From the NCBI GenBank assembly GCA_903919185.1, contig CAIXHF010000008.1, positions 1 to 32,495 of the forward strand: a DNA stretch of 32,495 nucleotides, read 5' to 3'. The DNA is from an uncultured Opitutia bacterium (lineage in GTDB: Bacteria > Verrucomicrobiota > Verrucomicrobiia > Opitutales > UBA953). The notes below the pieces were generated by a model. It saw only the letters and a program-made list of their open reading frames with translations, was not told where the DNA came from and ran no database searches. The position numbers and the translations under genes were made by a program. This document shows positions 26,984 through 32,495 of this stretch, one piece after another. The first letter of the stretch is position 1. Each line of letters starts with the position of its first letter.

Positions 26984-27766
26984 ATGCGTTCCTTCTTCGC
27001 CCTGCTTTTTGTCTCTCTCGTTGCTTCGGCCGCTGAGCCGACCCGTGCCTTAGTCTATTCCCGAACGGCGGGCTTCCGTCACGGCGACTCCATCCCGCTG
27101 GGCAATAAGATGCTCGCTGCTCAATACAAGGCGGCTGGCCTCGAGACCGATTTTTCCGAAGACCCCGCGGTTTTCACGCCCGAGAACTTGGCCCGCTACC
27201 GTTCGGTGGCCTTCATGAGCACCACGGGCGACGTGATGACCCCGGCACTGGCGAAGGACGCCACGCCTGAACAGAAGGCCGCGGCGGCCAAGCAAGGCGA
27301 CGCTGGCCGAGAAGCTTTTCAGAAGTGGATGGAGAATGGTGGTTCGTTTATCGGCGTCCATGCCGCCACCGATGCCGGCAATGACGTCCTCAAGAAGTGG
27401 CCTTGGTATGCCAAGATGGTGGGTGGTCTTTTCGCCGGTCACCCCGCCCAGCAGGTAGCGGTACTCCACGTCATCGATAAGGACACCTTGGCAACCAAGC
27501 ACCTCCCGGCTGATTGGAAGCGCAAGGACGAATGGTATAACTTCAAGAACCTCGAAACCGAGAACCACGTGCTTCTCGTGATCGACGAAACCACTTACAA
27601 GGGCGGCAACACTAAGCCCGGTGAGACCCACCCGATGTCCTGGACTAAGTCTGTGGGCAAGGGCCGGATGTTCTACACCGCCCTCGGTCACACCAAGGAA
27701 TCCTTCGCCGAGCCGGAGTTCATTCAGCACGTCAACGGCGGCCTCCTCTGGACGTTGGGGAAGTAA
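26984..27766 (+). CDS. Secreted ThuA-like domain protein
   Basis: A 260-residue protein with a signal peptide (MRSFFALLFVSLVASAAE) followed by one ThuA-like domain, a class I glutamine-amidotransferase-like fold. Conserved parts are ALVYSRTAGFRHG, the GSFIGVHAATDA segment (the position of the nucleophile elbow, without a Cys), DEWYNF and HPMSWTKSVGKGRMFYTALGHT. ThuA-like proteins are linked to sugar metabolism, and in Verrucomicrobiota many are exported and sit near Gfo/Idh/MocA oxidoreductases, as here. The enzymatic role is unknown. The ATG at 26984 is chosen because it gives the signal peptide; the frame is open further upstream but that part is repeat sequence. Repeat elements lie on both sides. 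Confidence 0.9.
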   Translation: MRSFFALLFVSLVASAAEPTRALVYSRTAGFRHGDSIPLGNKMLAAQYKAAGLETDFSEDPAVFTPENLARYRSVAFMSTTGDVMTPALAKDATPEQKAAAAKQGDAGREAFQKWMENGGSFIGVHAATDAGNDVLKKWPWYAKMVGGLFAGHPAQQVAVLHVIDKDTLATKHLPADWKRKDEWYNFKNLETENHVLLVIDETTYKGGNTKPGETHPMSWTKSVGKGRMFYTALGHTKESFAEPEFIQHVNGGLLWTLGK

Positions 27767-27773
27767 GTGGGTA

Positions 27774-28097
27774 GGGGGCTGGTTGGCTAGAGTATGGTTG
27801 GCTAGGGGAATGAGGGCAGGCCGAAAAAAGGGGGACCGGGGACCGGAATGAGAGCCAAAGGGAGACCGGAACGATGGTAGGGTCAGCACTGCGTGCTGAC
27901 CTAGCTGCATCTAAAGGTAGGGGCGTGGCTTCGCCGCGCCCTCCACGCTAGGAGGGCAAGGCAAAGCCTTGCCCCTACCCGCGGTCGCAAAGCGACCGCC
28001 CCAGGTCGGCACGCAGTGCCGACCCTACCTAGAAATATGTGCGGCCACAGGCCGCAGCCATTCCCCTAGCCAACCATAATCTAGCCAACCAGCCCCC
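27774..28097. repeat. MITE-like hairpin-mosaic element, copy 2 (downstream of thuA)
   Basis: Inverted arms of 39 nt (27774-27812 and 28059-28097) match at 38 of 39 positions. GGTTGGCTAG occurs at 27781-27790 and 27796-27805, and mirrored copies in the right arm. The interior holds three-base-loop hairpins: 27881-27901 (same stem as in copy 1, loop TGC), 27921-27941 (loop TTC), 27954-27974 (GGGCAAGGC, loop AAA, perfect), 27981-27999 (GCGGTCGC, loop AAA, perfect), 28004-28024 (GGTCGGCAC, loop GCA, perfect, reversed relative to the first) and 28040-28056 (TGCGGCC, loop ACA). A GGACCGG-rich purine stretch fills 27830-27872. It begins 7 nt after the thuA stop and ends 11 nt before the next stop. 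No ORF. Confidence 0.88.
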
Positions 28098-28108
28098 TTC
28101 TTTCACTC

Positions 28109-29701
28109 TTACCCACGCTTCCCATTCAACAACAACCCGACCCAGGTGCGGCGGATGAGGAAGTGATTAATCAGGAGCAGTGAGCCGAAGGTGATCGAGC
28201 AAACGAGCCCGCATTTGACGATGGGCCAGAGTTTCCAATTAACCATCCAGAGTTGTAGGGCGATGACGAGCGGGAGGTGCGCGACATATATCCAGAGTGA
28301 CGCATCGGCCAGGCTGCGCACGGCTTTGATGGGTTTGGCAAAGTATGCGGTAAAGAGGTCAAGTAAGGTAAAGGTCATGCCCCAAGCCACGCAGGCTTGC
28401 AGTCCACAGCTCAGGAAATGGATGGCGGGTTCGCTCGACCACGCGGAGAAGAACGCGAGCGGTAAAATAATAAACGTCAGGAAGGGGAGTTGAATCCACG
28501 CTAGCCAAGGGTAGCGGGCAGGCTCGCAGCCGCGGATTCGCAGGGCCGCCCCGAAGGCAAAGAAGAAGCCGTAGAAGACCAAGGTAGCGGGCTTCTCGAG
28601 GACGGACATCTCACCGTCGATCCCGAAGCCGATATCCTTGCGGGCCCACCAGAAGAGTAACGTCGTGACGGGCAGTAACCAGATGAGTCGCGTCCATTCG
28701 GCCAACATCCAGCGCGGCATCGCTGGCAGGTTCCAGCGCTCATTGACCCAGGCCCACACGCCGAAGGCGAGTGTGAGAATCATCAGCACCCACATGAACC
28801 ACAGGTGGCTGAGCCAAGGCTGATGCAGGGCGGCCGTGAGTTGGCTCCATCGCTGCTCCCCTGCCTTGCCCGGCTCCAGTAACCCAAGGACGGCGCGCCG
28901 CCCTTGTTTCATCTGCTCCTCGGTGTGCTTCAAGCCCAGCTGTCCGTAGATTTGCCACGACTCGTTTTCATCCCCCGTCGTGAGTTGGGCGGCCGTCTTG
29001 CCGTCATCGTTCTTGGCCTGCAGTACCTCGTCAGCCCATGGGCGACCGCGGGCGGATTCTACGATAACTTGAGCGGCCTCCGCTTGGCCAAAGCGAGCCG
29101 CGGCATGAAGGGCGTGTTCGCCATGCAGCCGTGCCAACATCGTCTCCGCGGGGCGGCCATTATTGCGCTTGAGTAAGACTTGCAGGGCTTCGGTCTGCCC
29201 GAGCGCCGCCGCCAAGTATTGGGCATTGCCGAGGTCGTCATCATCGGGGGCGATTTTCTTGAGCTCCGCGAGGTCGCCTTGCCGGACGGCTGCGTAGACT
29301 CCGTCGGTCAATTGGGCGGCCCCAAGGGAGCGCCGCCATTTCTGTTGTTGGCCTACACTCGAAACCCAGTGCGTGAGCGGCAGGAACGCGACCGCGGCCA
29401 AAGCAAAGGGAATGAGGAGTCGGCGGAGTCGTCGCTTCACCATGCCGACGGCCCCTGCGCGGCGTAGCACCATCGCGGTGAAGTAACCCGCAATGACGAA
29501 GAAGAGTTCCATGCGCCAGCCGTGGATGAAGGCCCACCCGGCCGTCAGCAGGCCGCTTTCACCCCGGTCTTGGACGACCCAGTAAGGCCCCATGTACGCC
29601 AAACACGCGTGCAGGACGATACCCAAGAGCATCGCGAAACCGCGGAGGGCGTCGTAGTCGTGCCGTCGTTCGTCGGGCAGGCTGGGCGGGAGCGTCGACA
29701 C
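28109..29701 (-). CDS. Acyltransferase-3-like membrane protein with an ankyrin-like insertion
   Basis: A 530-residue polytopic protein. The N-terminus is typical of the acyltransferase 3/OpgC group: DYDALRGFAMLLGIVLH (15-31) and a WRMELFFVIAGYF helix. About three helices (17-37, 60-79, 95-112) are followed by a soluble insert of roughly 125 residues (131-255) that looks like ankyrin repeats: DGVYAAVRQGDLAELKKI, LAAALGQTEALQVLLKR, HALHAAARFGQAEAAQVIVESA, LQAKNDDGKTAAQL. About seven more helices follow. Members transfer acyl groups to sugars or envelope polymers; the substrate is unknown. The start is a GTG 6 nt after the HEAT gene stop, so the two genes form an operon. Confidence 0.88.
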   Translation of the reverse strand: MSTLPPSLPDERRHDYDALRGFAMLLGIVLHACLAYMGPYWVVQDRGESGLLTAGWAFIHGWRMELFFVIAGYFTAMVLRRAGAVGMVKRRLRRLLIPFALAAVAFLPLTHWVSSVGQQQKWRRSLGAAQLTDGVYAAVRQGDLAELKKIAPDDDDLGNAQYLAAALGQTEALQVLLKRNNGRPAETMLARLHGEHALHAAARFGQAEAAQVIVESARGRPWADEVLQAKNDDGKTAAQLTTGDENESWQIYGQLGLKHTEEQMKQGRRAVLGLLEPGKAGEQRWSQLTAALHQPWLSHLWFMWVLMILTLAFGVWAWVNERWNLPAMPRWMLAEWTRLIWLLPVTTLLFWWARKDIGFGIDGEMSVLEKPATLVFYGFFFAFGAALRIRGCEPARYPWLAWIQLPFLTFIILPLAFFSAWSSEPAIHFLSCGLQACVAWGMTFTLLDLFTAYFAKPIKAVRSLADASLWIYVAHLPLVIALQLWMVNWKLWPIVKCGLVCSITFGSLLLINHFLIRRTWVGLLLNGKRG

Positions 29702-29707
29702 CCGCGC

Positions 29708-30484
29708 TTATTTCTCGGAGGGTTTTTCGAGTTTCACAATCAGCCGTTCCAGTGCTGCCTTGGTCGCGGCATTCGCGACTTTCGCCGCCGCGACCTTTAA
29801 GGCCGGGACGTCTTCCGGGCGGGCGAGTTTGAGCAACGCCTTCTGAGCTTCGAGGCGGAGGGTTTCGTCGGAAAGCAACGTGCAGAGGCTTGGGCAGACC
29901 GCGCGGTTGTTCCGGATGATGGCGGCCTTGATCAGGGCGGTGCGGCCAGCGAGGTCGAGCTTCGCGTTAAGGATGCCCGCATTAAAGGCGTCGGTCACGC
30001 CGGCCCCAGAGGTCTTCGCCAGCGCGGCGATGATGTTCTCGTTCAGGGCTTCGTCTTTCGCGAGTTCGGCCAGAATCGGTACCGCTTTGGCGCCACCGAT
30101 TTCTGCTAAGGCCAGCGCGGCCTCCGCCTGGAGCGGCGAGTCCTTCTGCGCTGCAAGCGCGGCGACTTGCGCGGCGGTCGTGGTCGCCTTCGCTTCCGCG
30201 AGGGCGGCGAGGAGCAGTCGGGCAGTTTCGAGGTCGACCTTGCCGAGCACGGCACCGACTTGTCCCGCTAACGGTGCCGTGGGTTCGTCCACGATGCGTT
30301 CACGGAGGTCATCAATGGCGGCGCGGCGGATTTCGACGACGGGGTCGGTCAGGGCCGTGAGCGCGGAGGCCTTGCCTTGCCGGAAGGCCTTCAACGCTTC
30401 GGTATACTTAGCGTGGTCGAGCGTCGCGGTCTCGGCGGCACCCGCGACGGCGGCGAAGAGGAGGAGGGCAGGGAGGAGGCGCAT
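29708..30484 (-). CDS. Secreted HEAT-repeat protein
   Basis: A 258-residue protein with a signal peptide (MRLLPALLLFAAVAGAAE) and a series of paired alpha-helices typical of HEAT or PBS-lyase-like repeats: DPVVEIRRAAIDDLRERI, SPLQAEAALALAEIGGAKAVPILAEL, DETLRLEAQKALLKLARPEDVPAL. Such repeats form curved scaffolds for protein binding; no enzymatic motif is visible. It is the first gene of a two-gene operon with the acyltransferase (6-nt gap) and is divergent from the HD nuclease gene. Because both proteins carry helical repeat scaffolds, a joint envelope role is possible, but this is speculative. Confidence 0.82.
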   Translation of the reverse strand: MRLLPALLLFAAVAGAAETATLDHAKYTEALKAFRQGKASALTALTDPVVEIRRAAIDDLRERIVDEPTAPLAGQVGAVLGKVDLETARLLLAALAEAKATTTAAQVAALAAQKDSPLQAEAALALAEIGGAKAVPILAELAKDEALNENIIAALAKTSGAGVTDAFNAGILNAKLDLAGRTALIKAAIIRNNRAVCPSLCTLLSDETLRLEAQKALLKLARPEDVPALKVAAAKVANAATKAALERLIVKLEKPSEK

Positions 30485-30606
30485 AAGGCGTCGGGGTAAG
30501 TTAGGACGTGGACGAACGGAGTAAAGAGTAGGCCGAGCCCCGATATTCCTTGGGGCGGTCGTTCTTTTCGCTTTCTCACCCCTGTTTCTCCCTCCAACCT
30601 GCCCGC
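30485..30606. other. Divergent intergenic region between the HEAT and HD-nuclease genes
   Basis: It contains GCCCC (30535-30540 area) and GGGGC (30552-30557 area) that can pair around a loop of about 10 nt, followed on the plus strand by a T-rich tract. AGGCCGAGCCCCG here is also found just after sdhB. No firm promoter was identified; the downstream leader is pyrimidine-rich. Confidence 0.3.
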
Positions 30607-31599
30607 ATGTCCGATTCGCTCCAGACGCTCCGCGAAAGTAAATCCCTGCCCGTGGGTTCCCGTTTCCAGGCCATCTGTGCCATGGGCGAGGTGTCCACCA
30701 AGACGGCCAAGACCGGCACGTCCTACCATGAGGTGACGCTCGCCGATGCGACCGACGACTTTAAGGCCCGCGTCTTTAGTGATTCGCCGAACAAGCCCAT
30801 CCTACTGGCGCTCAAGCCCGGCTCCATTCTCCGCGTCACGGGGACGGTCGGCGAATACATGGGCCGGCCGGACCTAAAGATGGAAACGCTCGCGGCCATC
30901 ACCGACGCCGAGAAGTCCGATCCAGCCGTGATGGGTCGCCTGACGCCTGTCTCCCAGCATGACCCGCTGAAGATGCGTGCCGACCTCGCTGGCATCATCA
31001 GCCGCATCCCACACGATGGCTTGCGGGCCACGGTGGAGTCCGTCCTAGAGGAACATGGCGAGCGTTTCTACGAGGCTGTCGCCGCCTTGGGCATGCACCA
31101 CGCCTATCGCCACGGCCTGCTCGAGCACACGCTGCGCATGGCCAAGTGCGCCGAGGCTTTGTTGCCGCTCTACACCAAGGTCGACCACTCGCTCGCGGTT
31201 GCGGGCACGATTTTGCACGACCTCGGTAAGGTCCAGGAATATTCCCGCCTCGAGCCCGGCATGGCTAAGGCTGGGTTTACCCGCGCCGGCAATCTCCACG
31301 GTCACCTCGTCCTCGGTGCCTTCATCGTTCGTACGCATGGGACGAAGGTCGGCCTTGAGGCTTCGCTCCTCGAACGCCTCGAGCATATTTTGCTCTCGCA
31401 CCACACCATGCGCGAATACGGTGCCGCCGCGATTCCTTCGACGCCGGAGGCCGTCTTCGTGGCCCGCATCGATGACCTCGATGCCAAGCTCTCGGCCGTC
31501 GAAGAGGAACTGCGCAAGGCCCCACCTGGGGTGGAGTTCATGCAGTTGCGCGCCATCGACGGCCAGTTGTTGATCACGCCGCCGAAGACAGGTCGCTAA
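30607..31599 (+). CDS. YhaM-like OB-fold/HD-domain 3'-5' exoribonuclease
   Basis: A 330-residue protein with an N-terminal OB-fold nucleic-acid-binding domain (about 15-97: FQAICAMGEVSTKTAKTGTSYHEVTLAD) and an HD metal-dependent domain (about 160-290). HD ligands visible are H174 in GLLEHTL, H204-D205 in TILHDLGK, and a later HH in ILLSHHTMREYG. The architecture and length match the YhaM family, 3'-to-5' exonucleases acting on RNA and single-stranded DNA in Gram-positive bacteria. The ATG at 30607 gives a normal family N-terminus; the frame is open to 30550 but the extra part is T-rich leader. queA begins 3 nt after the stop. Confidence 0.9.
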   Translation: MSDSLQTLRESKSLPVGSRFQAICAMGEVSTKTAKTGTSYHEVTLADATDDFKARVFSDSPNKPILLALKPGSILRVTGTVGEYMGRPDLKMETLAAITDAEKSDPAVMGRLTPVSQHDPLKMRADLAGIISRIPHDGLRATVESVLEEHGERFYEAVAALGMHHAYRHGLLEHTLRMAKCAEALLPLYTKVDHSLAVAGTILHDLGKVQEYSRLEPGMAKAGFTRAGNLHGHLVLGAFIVRTHGTKVGLEASLLERLEHILLSHHTMREYGAAAIPSTPEAVFVARIDDLDAKLSAVEEELRKAPPGVEFMQLRAIDGQLLITPPKTGR

Positions 31600-31602
31600 G
31601 CG

Positions 31603-32495
31603 ATGGACGTCGCGGAGCTGGATTTCGACCTGCCTCCGGAACGGATTGCCGCCGAGCCCGCTGCCCGGCGCGATGGCTCACGCTTGTTGGTGGTCCGCCG
31701 CGCCACGCGCACTATCGAGCACCATCGCTTCGCTGACTTGCCGTCGCTGTTGCCGCCGGGCACGACGCTCTTTCGCAATAATGTCCGCGTGCTCAAGGCT
31801 CGCCTCGCCGGCGTCCGGCCGACGGGCGGTAAGGTTGAGTGCCTCTTGCTCAATCCCGCGGGTACGCCCAACGAGTGGCGCTGTATGCTGCGTCCGGGCA
31901 AGCGCGCGGCCGACCCCGCGGGTTTTTTCGTGGCGGGCCATCACGCGGTCGTCACGCGCGTCGAAGAGGGCGGGGCATACCTCGTGCGCTTCGCCTTGCC
32001 GGCCGGACTGACCGTCCTGCAGTTAGCGGATTGCGTCGGCGAACTGCCGTTGCCGCCTTACATCGTGGAAGCCCGGAAGGATCGGGGCCTTACGCCGACG
32101 GATGATGCCGCTCGCTATCAGACCGTCTATGCGGATGCCTCCGCCACGCGTGCCGTCGCCGCCCCGACAGCGGGCCTACACTTCACGCCCGAACTCCTCG
32201 CGCAATTACTAGCCGGTGGTCACGAGTCCTTCGACCTCACGCTCGACGTCGGGGCAGGGACGTTTCAGCCCATTCAAGTGTCGGACCTCACCCAGCACGT
32301 GATGCACCGCGAGACCTACGCCATCCCCGCCCGGACCTTGGCGGCCCTGCGCGATCGTCGTCCTCGCTTGGCGGTCGGTACGACCACGATCCGTTCCGCC
32401 GAGGACTGTCTGCGTAAATGCGGAGACTTCGCCGCGGCTCCCGCAGGTGATTGGCAATCCGAGTCCGAGCTCTTCCTGCGACCGGGGGACACCAT
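31603..32495 (+). CDS. queA: tRNA preQ1(34) S-adenosylmethionine ribosyltransferase-isomerase (3' end outside window)
   Basis: The first 297 codons of QueA, which transfers and isomerises the ribosyl part of SAM onto preQ1 in the tRNA wobble position, forming epoxyqueuosine. Conserved parts read in order: [11 protein letters not shown] at the N-terminus, [69 protein letters not shown] and AVGTTTIRS. The usual G-S before VAAPTAG reads T-R here ([12 protein letters not shown]). The gene starts 3 nt after the YhaM-like gene and is open at the window end; family length of about 340-350 residues suggests roughly 50 residues are missing. It uses SAM made by the nearby metK product. Confidence 0.96.
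   Translation, partial: MDVAELDFDLPPERIAAEPAARRDGSRLLVVRRATRTIEHHRFADLPSLLPPGTTLFRNNVRVLKARLAGVRPTGGKVECLLLNPAGTPNEWRCMLRPGKRAADPAGFFVAGHHAVVTRVEEGGAYLVRFALPAGLTVLQLADCVGELPLPPYIVEARKDRGLTPTDDAARYQTVYADASATRAVAAPTAGLHFTPELLAQLLAGGHESFDLTLDVGAGTFQPIQVSDLTQHVMHRETYAIPARTLAALRDRRPRLAVGTTTIRSAEDCLRKCGDFAAAPAGDWQSESELFLRPGDT

Noticed and set aside
27050-27910. 286-codon minus-strand frame spanning thuA and part of the repeat element
   Set aside because: It starts in repeat DNA and is antisense to a protein with a signal peptide and ThuA motifs.
26600-28060. Hairpin arrays considered as a CRISPR array
   Set aside because: Repeats differ from one another, are palindromes with short linkers rather than uniform repeats with unique spacers, and no cas gene is present.
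26600-28060. Hairpins considered as integron attC sites
   Set aside because: No integrase, no conserved core sites at their ends, and the hairpins are far shorter than attC sites.
26573-28097. thuA with its flanking elements considered as a composite transposon
   Set aside because: No transposase or resolvase is encoded, no target duplication is seen, and the interiors of the two elements differ.

Overview
The window is a chromosomal segment of a GC-rich bacterium, most likely a member of the Verrucomicrobiota (PVC superphylum). The main clues are a very large secreted protein joining a sugar-dehydrogenase-like propeller, HEAT repeats and a C-terminal c-type haem site; a Tat-exported Gfo/Idh/MocA oxidoreductase beside a ThuA-like protein; a soluble-type GH20 hexosaminidase; and a MoxR/Bat operon with a DUF4381-like gene. 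No lineage marker such as 16S rRNA is present, so the phylum is an inference from gene content. Coding density is high, there is no transposase, phage or CRISPR gene, and most lead genes have pyrimidine-rich leaders without a Shine-Dalgarno sequence.

Layout. 1-4574 (minus): MoxR ATPase, DUF58, DUF4381-like, two VWA (BatA/BatB-like) proteins and the start of a BatC/BatE-like protein, mostly joined by 4-nt ATGA overlaps. 4678-6279 (minus): CTP synthase with a terminator-like hairpin in its leader. 6564-9983 (plus): sdhCAB, ending in a strong bidirectional terminator. 10067-15115 (minus): two CotH-kinase paralogues, a VTC-type polyphosphate polymerase domain protein and a DUF4956 membrane protein. 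15211-15954: FecR-like lipoprotein. 15958-17703 (minus): GH20 enzyme. 17821-20871: PVC-type cytochrome/dehydrogenase. 21217-23853: metK and ahcY (activated methyl cycle). 23868-23941 (minus): tRNA-Trp. 24074-26427 (minus): Tat-exported oxidoreductase and a coupled membrane-anchored protein. 26984-27766: ThuA-like secreted protein. 28109-30484 (minus): HEAT-repeat protein and an acyltransferase with an ankyrin-like insertion. 30607-32495: YhaM-type OB-HD nuclease and queA, which runs off the end.

The most unusual part is non-coding. thuA is flanked by two related elements (26573-26814 and 27774-28097). Each is bounded by inverted arms of up to 39 nt, and each is filled with a mosaic of perfect or near-perfect hairpins, nearly all with three-nucleotide loops. 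The same hairpin type recurs upstream of metK (20930-21138). In addition, CCCCTAT/ATAGGGG heptads with G-quadruplex potential occur at several gene borders. I do not recognise this repeat family. The CotH-CotH-VTC-DUF4956 cluster, the pyrG leader hairpin, the ankyrin-containing acyltransferase and the divergent tRNA-Trp are the other items worth checking.
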